NCBI GenBank assembly: GCA_964506685.1
Contig: CAZDMQ010000008.1
Location: 1 to 64,000 of the forward strand
DNA length: 64,000 nt
Direction: 5' to 3'
Source of the DNA: UBA5336 sp964506685
GTDB lineage: Bacteria; Pseudomonadota; Alphaproteobacteria; Caulobacterales; Hyphomonadaceae
Part shown: in pieces, positions 35,406-43,025 of the stretch
Layout: every line of letters starts with the position of its first letter
Position numbering within the stretch: position 1 is the first letter of the stretch
Position numbers and translations under genes: made by a program
The notes under the pieces: model-generated
What the model saw: only the letters and a program-made list of their open reading frames with translations
Database searches by the model: none
Told to the model about the DNA's origin: nothing

Positions 35406-35756
35406 CACCTGTTCGCACCGCAGGTGAAGACATGGGGCAGGGATCGCTGCAGGAACAAGGGGTTGGGGCGACACGCAGGCATGGCTCCCGGGCGCTGGAG
35501 CGTGCAACCGCAACACACACAAGACTGTAACCATTTCGTGTCTTGAACTTTCTGGCCTGAGTGACATATTTACAACTGTCAGGGCATCGCATGGGTCCCA
35601 CCCCGAGCCCACGCTGGACGCCCTGGCACACCGGTCCCTTCCCCTCCCGGTGTAGACGGCAACGTCTCAGGCGCCCGAGCAGCTTCCCCCCATGCTCGGG
35701 CGCACTGACGACGATCTCCCGATTGACCTTTGCCGTGGCGCCTCTCTTATGGGCCG
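35406..35756. other. Intergenic region with a strong hairpin; no gene
   Basis: No coding potential is recognised. An 11-bp perfect inverted repeat (gcgcccgagca at 35671-35681, tgctcgggcgc at 35693-35703) with an 11-nt loop lies about 50 nt before xthA, without a T-tract. A small structured RNA between about 35550 and 35710 is possible but unproven. The xthA promoter is at the 3' end of this stretch. Confidence 0.5.
35723..35750 (+). promoter_or_regulatory. Promoter placing transcription start at the xthA ATG (leaderless)
   Basis: TTGACC (35723-35728, five of six -35 consensus) is separated by 16 bp from TCTTAT (35745-35750, -10-like). Transcription would start six to eight bases later, at or next to the ATG 35757. 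No Shine-Dalgarno sequence precedes that ATG, in agreement with a leaderless mRNA. Confidence 0.5.
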
Positions 35757-36581
35757 ATGACCAGCCTGAAAATCGTGTCCTGGAATATCAATTCCGTGCG
35801 CCTGCGCGCGCCGAACATTGCCGCCTTTGTCGGCGAGGAGGCGCCGGACGTCGTCTGCCTGCAGGAAACCAAGTGCCGCGACGGTGAATTTCCCGCAAAA
35901 GCCTTCGAGGACATGGGGCTTCCCCATCTCGTCCTCAATGGCCAGGGCGGGGGGCACCATGGCGTCGCCATCGCTTCGCGTTATCCGCTGACACCGGTTG
36001 CGATGCCGGACCTGTGCCGGGAGGGCCATGCCCGCAGCGTCGGGGTGGCCGTGGAGGGGATCGAGATCCACAACATCTACCTGCCCGCCGGCGGAGACCA
36101 GCCGGACCCGGGCGCCAATCCCAAGTTTGCCCACAAGCTGCACTTCCTTGAAACCATGGGAGAAGCCTATGCGGCGCGCAGGGCAATCGGCGGCGCGGGG
36201 ACGCAACGACCGCTGATCCTCCTGGGCGATCTCAATGTCGCGCCGCTGGAACATGATGTCTGGTCGCACAGGCAATTGCTGAAGATCGTCAGCCATACGC
36301 CGGAGGAGACGAGCCGTCTGGAGGCCGCGCGCGAGGCGGCGGGCTTTGCCGATATTGCCCGGCTGAAGCACCCTGCCGACGAGAAGCTCTACACCTGGTG
36401 GAGTTACCGCGCGCGCGACTGGGCTGCTGCCAATCGCGGCCGGCGCCTTGACCATATCTGGGCAGATGAAACGGCCCTGCCGCGCACCGACATCGACAGC
36501 TTCGCCGTCCATCTCGCCTGGCGCGGCGGCTGGAAACCCTCCGACCATGCCCCGATCAGTGTCCGGGTTGCGGCCGGCTGA
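35757..36581 (+). CDS. xthA: Exodeoxyribonuclease III
   Basis: 274 aa, AP endonuclease/3'-5' exonuclease of base excision repair. EEP-superfamily motifs in order: 'SWNINSVRLR' (residues 7-16), 'VCLQETKC' (metal-binding Glu), 'HNIYLPAGGD', 'LLGDLNVAP' (Asp/Asn) and 'SDHAPI' near the C-terminus (catalytic His). The length matches the family. Start chosen at ATG 35757, where homology begins; the nine codons of open frame upstream add nothing. Convergent with the TIR gene, 3 bp between stops. Confidence 0.96.
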   Translation: MTSLKIVSWNINSVRLRAPNIAAFVGEEAPDVVCLQETKCRDGEFPAKAFEDMGLPHLVLNGQGGGHHGVAIASRYPLTPVAMPDLCREGHARSVGVAVEGIEIHNIYLPAGGDQPDPGANPKFAHKLHFLETMGEAYAARRAIGGAGTQRPLILLGDLNVAPLEHDVWSHRQLLKIVSHTPEETSRLEAAREAAGFADIARLKHPADEKLYTWWSYRARDWAAANRGRRLDHIWADETALPRTDIDSFAVHLAWRGGWKPSDHAPISVRVAAG

Positions 36582-36584
36582 CCC

Positions 36585-37331
36585 CTATTTGCGCCGGGCC
36601 CGACGGCGGATCATGCGGTAGAAGAAGGGCGTCAGCGCACCAATGGCGAATACGTCGACGACGAGGTGCAGGAGCAGGTAGAGAAAGCCGATGTCCGGGT
36701 CCCGGTCGCTGCCCAGCCAGTCGACCAGCAACGTGTGCAACGTTCCACCACCACTGATCTGCTGGTTGAGAATGGCCACCGTGAGGACAAAGGCCGCCGC
36801 TGCGCCAAGGCCAAAGAGGAACAGCCGCACCGCCCGCCAGGGAGTCATGCGCGGCACCATCCAGCGCGAGATGCGGCGCCGGCTCCCGAACATGGTGTCC
36901 AGCAGGTCGTCGGTGTCCTCCTCGAAATCCTCCATCCGGATCCGGGCCGCATTGATCGTCGCCAGCCCGCGCAGCTCCGGCGGCAGGTCTTCGGGACGCG
37001 GCGGAGGCGTCTCGTTCAGCAGTACCGGAATGACCTGCTTGCCGGCCTTCAGCGCTTCAGCAAGTTCCAGGCGGACGAAATCCCGCTCGCCCAGGAGCCG
37101 AATCTCGCCGGTCTCCGCATCGACACCGCGCCAGTCCGGTCCGATCAGTGCGAGCACGACACCGCTGCGTCTGATGGCCTGCCGGATCGAAGCCACGAAA
37201 TCCTCGCCCTTCGGGATCGCCTCGTGGTCGAGGAAGACCTGCCTGATGTCCGGCATCTGCAGCAGCCGCTGCTCGATAGAGCGGGCTTCGGCTTCTGCGT
37301 CCGCCCGACGATAGCTCAGGAAGACGCGCAT
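36585..37331 (-). CDS. TIR domain protein with C-terminal transmembrane segments
   Basis: 248 aa. The N-terminal TIR domain (1 to about 135) begins 'VFLSYRRADAEAEA', with the 'QVFLDHEAIPKGEDF' BB-loop region and 'VVLALIGPDW'. The expected catalytic Glu of NAD-cleaving TIRs is Glu89 in 'RDFVRLELAEALKAG'. After a linker, two hydrophobic segments follow (about 168-192 and 212-240), then an Arg-rich tail, so the protein is membrane-anchored with TIR in the cytosol. Its start lies 5 nt downstream of the lipoprotein gene's stop on the same strand, suggesting a two-gene operon. Bacterial TIR proteins often act in anti-phage immunity; here the role is unproven. Confidence 0.88.
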   Translation of the reverse strand: MRVFLSYRRADAEAEARSIEQRLLQMPDIRQVFLDHEAIPKGEDFVASIRQAIRRSGVVLALIGPDWRGVDAETGEIRLLGERDFVRLELAEALKAGKQVIPVLLNETPPPRPEDLPPELRGLATINAARIRMEDFEEDTDDLLDTMFGSRRRISRWMVPRMTPWRAVRLFLFGLGAAAAFVLTVAILNQQISGGGTLHTLLVDWLGSDRDPDIGFLYLLLHLVVDVFAIGALTPFFYRMIRRRARRK

Positions 37332-37336
37332 GGGCC

Positions 37337-38425
37337 CTAGTCAATGTCCTCGTAGATACCCGAAGCCTCGATATGGCGCTCGGCCGGGATGGGGGAGGGG
37401 CGGCGTTGCTTCACATTCCGCGTGCCCTGCGTTTCGAATTCATAGATCAGCGCATGCAGCTTGTGATCCGGACCCCAGAGCTGGCTGTCATCGATGGCAA
37501 TGGGATCGCCCTCACCCCCATCGAAGATCTCGTCGAGTTGCGCTTCGTCGGGTGCCTCGGCGAGCGTGTCGGGGTCGTACACCTCGTCGGTCCCGGCCAG
37601 GATGATCTGCCGGTAATAGCCCGGCGGGGCATAGAACAGCCGCGTCAGGTATGCCGTCAGCGACCAGTCCTCCTCCTCGCCCGGCGAGGTGAAACGCAGG
37701 CCGTCCTCGACTGGTTCGCCATTGCGGTCGATCTGTTCCATGCGGGTGATGACGGCAAAGCCGTCGCAACCGATGGAGTAATAGGCCTGGTCGAGGTAGC
37801 CGGCCGTTTCTAGGGCCGAACGCACGCGCTGCTGGATCGCCTGAACGGGACGCGGGGACTCACCGAGTTGTCCCACAACCAGCAGGCGCGGGATCTCGAT
37901 CCGCGCCGAGGGCTCGGGCGGCGGCCAGCCGAAATCATGATCGAGTGCTGCAGGATCGCAGGCGGGGAACGGTTCCACATTCGCGTTGATTTCGTTTTCG
38001 CCAGACAGGCTCCCGGGGGCAGACGCGTCCGGTGCGCCCGGCATCGCGTCGTCCGTTGAGGCAAGGCCGCGACCTCCGTCGGCGTCCTTGTCAGTGTCGG
38101 CCGTTTCGGGAGGGATGCGTTCCTCGTCAATGAAGACCGAGCCATCGCTGCCGCGCACGGTGGTGACGACAAGGACCGAGCCGTCAAGCTGCGGAAAGCG
38201 CTCCACTTCCGTGACGTATGTCACTTCCGGCTCGGCGACGGATGGCGGTGCAGGCCTTGGTGCGGGCGTAGGCGTTGGTGAAGTCGGAGCCCGCGGCCGG
38301 TCAGGACTGCCCGGGTCCGTTACGGCATCGGAACTGCCCGGCGCCGTCGAGGCACATGCTGCAAGTGCCAGTGCGGCGACCGGGAGGGTGCCGAAGCGGA
38401 AAAGGATCTCTGCAGCGTACTTCAT
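37337..38425 (-). CDS. Lipoprotein of unknown function, in operon with TIR protein
   Basis: 362 aa from ATG 38425 (GAGGGA 6 nt upstream), preferred over ATG 38464 because the signal peptide then begins at once. Lipobox LAAC ends the signal (Cys23). A Pro/Thr/Ser-rich linker follows (about 25-60), then an acidic low-complexity stretch (about 95-135) and a compact C-terminal domain (about 140-340) containing 'LLVVGQLGESPRPVQ', 'YSIGCDGFAVITRMEQI' and 'LFYAPPGYYRQIILAGTDE'. The domain is not recognised; it resembles envelope proteins with a ferredoxin-like fold only in general pattern. Gene spacing links it to the TIR protein. Confidence 0.75.
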   Translation of the reverse strand: MKYAAEILFRFGTLPVAALALAACASTAPGSSDAVTDPGSPDRPRAPTSPTPTPAPRPAPPSVAEPEVTYVTEVERFPQLDGSVLVVTTVRGSDGSVFIDEERIPPETADTDKDADGGRGLASTDDAMPGAPDASAPGSLSGENEINANVEPFPACDPAALDHDFGWPPPEPSARIEIPRLLVVGQLGESPRPVQAIQQRVRSALETAGYLDQAYYSIGCDGFAVITRMEQIDRNGEPVEDGLRFTSPGEEEDWSLTAYLTRLFYAPPGYYRQIILAGTDEVYDPDTLAEAPDEAQLDEIFDGGEGDPIAIDDSQLWGPDHKLHALIYEFETQGTRNVKQRRPSPIPAERHIEASGIYEDID

Positions 38426-38541
38426 GTCTGTCCCTCGTCCCCCACCACGTAAACAATGTAGCAAGCTCTCGCCCCGGGCGATACGGCATAATCGCCCCCA
38501 TCCGGCGAAATGCCCCGCCCGGGGGGCAATCGATCAGACCG

Positions 38542-39534
38542 TCAGACCGTAACCACGACCTTGCCCTGGGCGCGGCGCTCGCCGAGTTCCAGGATCGCTT
38601 CGCTGGCCCGCTCCAGCGGATAGGTGCTGGACACGTGCGGCTTGATCTTGCCCTCGTTGTAGAGCGCGAAGAGCGCGGCAATGTCGCGCTGGTTGCGCGC
38701 GGGATCACGCGCCACCGCTGCGCCCCAGAACACCCCGCGGACATCGCAGGATTTCAGCAGGGTGAGGTTGAGCGGCAGTTTCGGGATACCCGCCGGAAAA
38801 CCGATCACCAGGAACCGGCCCTCCCAGTTCATCGCCCGCAGCGCCGGCTCGGCATAATCCCCGCCGACCCCGTCATAGATGATGTCGACCCCGCCGCCGC
38901 TGATGTCCTTGATCTGGGTCGAAAGATCCTTCTGCTGGGCCCGGTCAAGCGGCCCGCTTGGATAGACAAGTCCCTTGTCCGCGCCCTTGGCGAGGCAGAA
39001 ATCCACCTTCTCCTGGCTGGAACACGCCGCGATGACCGTGAGCCCCATCGCCTTGCCGATCTCGACCGCGGCGATGCCGACCCCGCCTGCCGCGCCGAGC
39101 ACCAGCAGGCTCTCGCCCGGCTTGGGATCGGCCCGGTGTTCGAGCGCATAGTAGGAGGTGCCATAGGTCATGATGAAGGCCGCCGCCTCCTCGAACGGCA
39201 CCTCGTCCGGGATCGGGATGCAGCGGCCGGCATCGAGGGCCAGCTCCTCGCGCAGCCCGCCCCAGCCGCACGAACCGATCACGCGCTGGCCAACGCTGAG
39301 GCTGGTCACGCCCTCGCCGACGGCCTTTACCACGCCGGAGACCTCGCCGCCCGGGCTGAACGGACGCTCTGGCTTGAACTGGTACATGTCCTGGATGATC
39401 AGGGTATCGGGATAATTGATCCCGACGGCCTTCACCGACAGCACCACTTCGCCCTTGCCCGGGGTCGGGGACGGGATGTCCTCGATCACGAGCGTGTCCG
39501 GTCCGCCGGGGACCTTGGAAAGAACGGCTTTCAT
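38542..39534 (-). CDS. NADPH:quinone oxidoreductase / zinc-type MDR superfamily protein
   Basis: 330 aa. N-terminal GroES-like domain ('PGKGEVVLSVKAVGINYPD', 'PFSPGGEVSGVVKAVGEGV') and Rossmann domain with 'LLVLGAAGGVGIAAVEIGKA'. The catalytic-zinc Cys/His set is absent, as in quinone oxidoreductases and 2-enoyl reductases. It probably reduces quinones or enones with NADPH. GAGGAGA lies before the ATG. Divergent from the isoaspartyl peptidase gene. Confidence 0.92.
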   Translation of the reverse strand: MKAVLSKVPGGPDTLVIEDIPSPTPGKGEVVLSVKAVGINYPDTLIIQDMYQFKPERPFSPGGEVSGVVKAVGEGVTSLSVGQRVIGSCGWGGLREELALDAGRCIPIPDEVPFEEAAAFIMTYGTSYYALEHRADPKPGESLLVLGAAGGVGIAAVEIGKAMGLTVIAACSSQEKVDFCLAKGADKGLVYPSGPLDRAQQKDLSTQIKDISGGGVDIIYDGVGGDYAEPALRAMNWEGRFLVIGFPAGIPKLPLNLTLLKSCDVRGVFWGAAVARDPARNQRDIAALFALYNEGKIKPHVSSTYPLERASEAILELGERRAQGKVVVTV

Positions 39535-39624
39535 GTGGGTGTCTCCTCTTGTCTCTTGCGCTGGGGCTAGTTAGCGGTTCCTCCCGCCGGTCGGCAAGAA
39601 AAAGCCCTCTCAGAGAGAACACTT

Positions 39625-40497
39625 ATGGCGAAGGTCTGGTCCCTGGCGCTGCATGGCGGCGCTGGCCCGCTCAGGTCCCGAGACTATTCGGCGGCCGAGG
39701 ACCACATGTGCCGCACGCTCGAACGCGGCGCCGGCATGCTCGAAGGCGGGCACCGCGCGCTCGACGTGGTCGAGGCCATGGTCGCTGCGCTTGAGGCCAG
39801 CGGTCACCATGTTGCCGGTCGCGGCGCCTCGCCGAATGCCGCCGGCCAGTGGGAACTTGATGCGGCCATCATGGATGGCGAGCGCCGGCGCGCCGGTGCG
39901 GTGGCCGCCCTGCGCGGCTTCAGGAGCCCGATCCGGGCCGCCCGCCTGGTCATGGAGGAAAGCCTGCATGTCCTGCTGGTCGGCAAGGGGGCCAGTCGCT
40001 TCCTTGCGCCCCATGGCCTCAAGCGCGTCTGGAACCCTGCCCGCTACTACACGCCGGCGGTCACCGTGCCAGCCCCTCCCGGTGCGATCACGCATGGTAC
40101 GGTCGGTGCGGTCGCCCTCGACAGCCATGGCGACCTCGCTGCGGCCACCTCCACGGGCGGCGTGCTCAACAAGACCCCCGGCCGGGTCGGCGACAGTCCG
40201 ATCATCGGCGCCGGCACCTGGGCGGACGAACGGGTCGCGGTCTCCTGTACCGGGCAGGGCGAGTACTTCATCCGCGCGGCCGTGGCCGCGGACATCTCAG
40301 CCCGTATCCGCTATGGTCGCCAGTCCCTGCAGCAGGCCACGAAAGGGGCGCTGGACGATATGGCCCTGCTCGGCGGCGATGGCGGGCTGATTGCCGTCGA
40401 TGTCCTGGGTCATGTCGAATTTCCGTTCCTGTCGGAGGGCATGAAGCGCGCCTGCGCCACCTCCGACGGCCGCTTCGAGGTCGCAACGAAACGATGA
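39625..40497 (+). CDS. Isoaspartyl peptidase / L-asparaginase (plant-type Ntn-hydrolase)
   Basis: 290 aa. Autocleaving Ntn hydrolase: the precursor is cut before Thr159 in 'ITHGTVGAVALD', which then becomes the nucleophile. Other family blocks: 'ALHGGAGP' at the N-terminus, 'VAGRGASPNAAGQWELDAAIMDG', and 'GGVLNKTPGRVGDSPIIGAGTWAD' after the cleavage site. It hydrolyses beta-aspartyl peptides and asparagine. Start at ATG 39625 with GAGAG upstream. The stop overlaps the start of the next gene (ATGA). Confidence 0.93.
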   Translation: MAKVWSLALHGGAGPLRSRDYSAAEDHMCRTLERGAGMLEGGHRALDVVEAMVAALEASGHHVAGRGASPNAAGQWELDAAIMDGERRRAGAVAALRGFRSPIRAARLVMEESLHVLLVGKGASRFLAPHGLKRVWNPARYYTPAVTVPAPPGAITHGTVGAVALDSHGDLAAATSTGGVLNKTPGRVGDSPIIGAGTWADERVAVSCTGQGEYFIRAAVAADISARIRYGRQSLQQATKGALDDMALLGGDGGLIAVDVLGHVEFPFLSEGMKRACATSDGRFEVATKR

Positions 40498-40841
40498 TCT
40501 GGACCATCCTCTTCTGGACCGTGTTGGTGGGGGCCGGTTTCGCGCTGTTTCTTGCCTACCAGATGCGCTATTTCGCAGGTTTCGCGCTGCGCAATGCGAT
40601 AACCGCGCGCGACCCTGAGCTGACCCGCCGTGAGGCCCTCGCCATCGTCGCGGATGCGGTAACCGGTTCGCTGCCGGACGACACCGCCACACGCCGTGTC
40701 CGGGAAGCGGGACAGCACCTTATCGGCACCTATCCCGTCCAGCTTGGCTATATCCGCACATCCCGGCTGTTGTGCCGAACGCTGCCCTATGCGCTGGCCG
40801 GACTTCTCGCGGCGCGCTGGATGCTGAACGGAGGACTCTGA
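40494..40841 (+). CDS. Small membrane protein of unknown function
   Basis: 115 aa. One TM helix at the N-terminus (about 2-24), a basic and acidic cytosolic middle with 'ARDPELTRREALAIVADAV', and a weaker hydrophobic C-terminus (about 95-112). The ATG overlaps the stop of the asparaginase gene by four bases and its own stop is one base before the next ATG, so the three genes form a tight operon. No family recognised. Confidence 0.72.
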   Translation: MIWTILFWTVLVGAGFALFLAYQMRYFAGFALRNAITARDPELTRREALAIVADAVTGSLPDDTATRRVREAGQHLIGTYPVQLGYIRTSRLLCRTLPYALAGLLAARWMLNGGL

Positions 40842-40842
40842 C

Positions 40843-41337
40843 ATGCGCGGCTATTTCGCGATCGGCGCCGAAGGCATCTCGAAGCCGATGAATCTCGGCG
40901 CGCTGATGCGCACCGCCAATGCGTTCGGTGCGAGTTTCGTCTTTTCCGTCGATGCTGCCAGCAAGGTCCGCCAAGCCTACAAGGCAGACACCTCGAAGAC
41001 CTTCCAGCATGTTCCCTACTACCAGTGGGACACGATTGAAGACATGCACCTGCCGAAGGGCTGCCAGCTTGTCGGCATCGAACTCACCGATGATGCGGTC
41101 GACCTGCCGAGCTTCCGCCACCCCCTCAATGCCGCTTATGTGCTGGGCCGGGAGAAGGGCGACCTGACGCCGGACATGCTTGTCCGTTGCCAGCACGTGG
41201 TGAAGATCCCGACCCGGTTCTGCATCAATGTCAGCCTCGCTGGCGCGCTGGTCATGTATGACCGGGTGCTGAGTTTCGGCGGCTTTGCGCCCCGACCCGT
41301 CATGCCCGGTGGACCGGCACCCCGCGATCGGTCCTGA
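40843..41337 (+). CDS. TrmH/SpoU family RNA 2'-O-methyltransferase
   Basis: 164 aa SPOUT-fold protein. The three SpoU motifs are recognisable: I 'KPMNLGALMRTANAFGASFVF', II 'AAYVLGREKGDLTPDML' and III 'VKIPTRFCINVSLAGALVMYD' (knot region with NxSxA). Such enzymes methylate the ribose of tRNA or rRNA; the target is not determined. It is the third gene of the operon beginning at 39625. Confidence 0.88.
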   Translation: MRGYFAIGAEGISKPMNLGALMRTANAFGASFVFSVDAASKVRQAYKADTSKTFQHVPYYQWDTIEDMHLPKGCQLVGIELTDDAVDLPSFRHPLNAAYVLGREKGDLTPDMLVRCQHVVKIPTRFCINVSLAGALVMYDRVLSFGGFAPRPVMPGGPAPRDRS

Positions 41338-41451
41338 CCGCGCGATCACCGAAAATCGCGCGATACCCCCTGTAACCATGTGAGACCGTGCCCATATCGA
41401 AAAACGACGTGGACGATGTCGTCCGCGCAAGCAATTGCATGGAGAGTGATG

Positions 41452-41766
41452 ATGAATTGCCCCGTTGATGGCGAGGTCCTGTTGGTCGCCGAGCGCTCCG
41501 GTGTCGAGATTGACTACTGTCCGAAATGCCGGGGGGTGTGGCTCGACCGTGGCGAACTCGACAAGATCATCGATCGGGCTGCACCGCCGGCGAACCCTGC
41601 GCAGTTCGCGCCGCCCCCGGCTGGTCCGGCGCCTGGCGGCGTGCGTGACCATGGCGAGTGGGGTGAACAGGGCGAATATGGCGAACGCGGCGAAGGCAGC
41701 CACCTCGGCGGTCGCCGCGGACGGCGCCGCGAGAACCCGTTGAGCGAACTTTTCGACTTCTTCTGA
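41452..41766 (+). CDS. Zinc-ribbon (zf-TFIIB type) protein
   Basis: 104 aa. The N-terminal 'MNCPVDGEVLLVAERSGVEI' and 'DYCPKCRGVWLDRGEL' form the family's CPxC-like and CPxCxGxWLDxGEL zinc-binding signature (the first knuckle here has a single Cys, C-P-V-D). The remainder is Pro/Gly/Glu-rich with a basic patch (GRRGRRRENP) and ends in aromatic residues (LFDFF). I chose ATG 41452, which has GGAG 7 nt upstream, over upstream starts. Function in the family is unknown. Confidence 0.8.
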   Translation: MNCPVDGEVLLVAERSGVEIDYCPKCRGVWLDRGELDKIIDRAAPPANPAQFAPPPAGPAPGGVRDHGEWGEQGEYGERGEGSHLGGRRGRRRENPLSELFDFF

Positions 41767-41983
41767 CCGGACAGGGCGCAGGTGAACCGGCCCCGCCGAC
41801 GGTTTGCCGTTTCGCCTGCACCCACCACTGCTTGCATGAGCCGCCTCCGTCCATGGTTCCGGGCGAAGAATGCCGCCGGTGTCCCTTCGCACGCGCAAGA
41901 TTGACTTGGCGTCGGGCCCGCGTCAGCCTCCCATCAAGTGCGACGACGACAGAACACGCACACGGAAGGAATGAGGAAACGCC

Positions 41984-42316
41984 ATGGCAGACGCCTCCAA
42001 GTACGAAGAGAATGTCAGGAAATATGCAAAGGGCTACAACCAGAAGGCGGCCGAGAAGATTGTCGGCCATCTCGGTATCGCCCTCCGGAACCGGGATTCT
42101 TCGCTGGTCTCCTGTTCGGACCAGGGCGAGCTCGACCGGGTCCGCGAGAAATGGCTGCGTTCGAAGCTGGGCCTGGCCCACAGCTCGCCCGAGCTCGATG
42201 CCGCCATCGCCGCGATCTGCGAGAAGATGAAACCGGAAGGGGGCAACAAGTCCCGCGTCACCTTCTATTACCTTCTCGCCGAGCATTTCGGAAAGCTCGA
42301 CGCGCTGGCCGGCTGA
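41984..42316 (+). CDS. DUF2853 family protein
   Basis: 110-aa small helical protein. Family blocks: 'KYEENVRKYAKGYNQKAAEKI', 'SCSDQGELDRVREKWLRSKLG' and 'KPEGGNKSRVTFYYLLAEHFG'. DUF2853 proteins are conserved in Alphaproteobacteria and Bacteroidetes, with no known function. The ATG is preceded by a GGAA/GAGG-containing leader. Monocistronic by spacing. Confidence 0.88.
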   Translation: MADASKYEENVRKYAKGYNQKAAEKIVGHLGIALRNRDSSLVSCSDQGELDRVREKWLRSKLGLAHSSPELDAAIAAICEKMKPEGGNKSRVTFYYLLAEHFGKLDALAG

Positions 42317-42478
42317 TCCGGTCTTCGCCCGGTCTGGCCTCGGTGGCCGGGCCTTCCTGATGGAGGACTCTTGGGGCCGGCCAGATCAGGCGGGAAAGCG
42401 CGTTTCCCGGGGCTTGATGCGCCCGGCGGTGCCTTGATAGGCTGCAGACTCAACTGCACCCTGGCGAGGGCCTGTGCC

Positions 42479-43015
42479 TTGCTTCATCGTCTTTTCGCCG
42501 CCCTGCCCGTCCCGCCGGAGATCGCCGCGCCCCTGACCGGGCTGCAGAAGGACCTGCGCGGGGCGAGTTGGCGGCCGATCGAGAATTTCCACATCACGCT
42601 GCGCTTCTTCGGTGAACTCGATACGGTGACCGCCCGCGAACTCGACGCCGACCTTGCACGGGTCAATGCCCGTCAGATGCAGCTTGAAATCAATGGCATG
42701 GGCTGGTTCGGCCGGCGCGAACCGCATGCGGTCTGGGCCCGGATTGCCCCGCACAGCGATCTGGAGGGGCTGGCCGGGGCTTGCGAACGGGCGGCAAGGC
42801 GCCTGGGTCTGGCGCCGGACAGGGCCCGCTTCACCCCACATATCACCCTCGCCTATTGTCACAATACGCCGCTGGAGGCCGCGCGCCGCTGGTGTGATAC
42901 CCATGGCGACTACCATTCCGGGCCATTCTGGATCGACCGCTTTCACCTGTACGAGAGCCGGCTGGGGCGCGGGCCGTCGCGCTACACCGAGGCGGCAGAC
43001 TACCCGCTTGTCTGA
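42479..43015 (+). CDS. thpR: RNA 2',3'-cyclic phosphodiesterase (2'-5' RNA ligase family)
   Basis: 178 aa from TTG 42479, chosen because the family begins with a short 'HRLFAALPVP' strand and GAGGG lies 8 nt before the TTG; the upstream open frame (from 42371) has no homology signal. The two HxTx motifs are present: 'HITLRF' and 'HITLAY'. They form the 2H phosphoesterase active site acting on 2',3'-cyclic phosphate RNA ends. Length matches the family (about 175-190 aa). Confidence 0.88.
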   Translation: MLHRLFAALPVPPEIAAPLTGLQKDLRGASWRPIENFHITLRFFGELDTVTARELDADLARVNARQMQLEINGMGWFGRREPHAVWARIAPHSDLEGLAGACERAARRLGLAPDRARFTPHITLAYCHNTPLEAARRWCDTHGDYHSGPFWIDRFHLYESRLGRGPSRYTEAADYPLV

Positions 43016-43025
43016 GCGCTGGGGC

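Noticed and set aside
34179..35612. N-terminal extension of the methyltransferase-like lipoprotein (793-codon frame)
   Set aside because: The extension is antisense to the DUF3137 gene. The lipoprotein signal peptide begins exactly at ATG 34178, so the upstream part is not translated.
35550..35710. 6S RNA candidate
   Set aside because: The general hairpin pattern was suggestive, but I could not build the long two-arm structure with a central bubble, and the usual neighbouring gene is absent.
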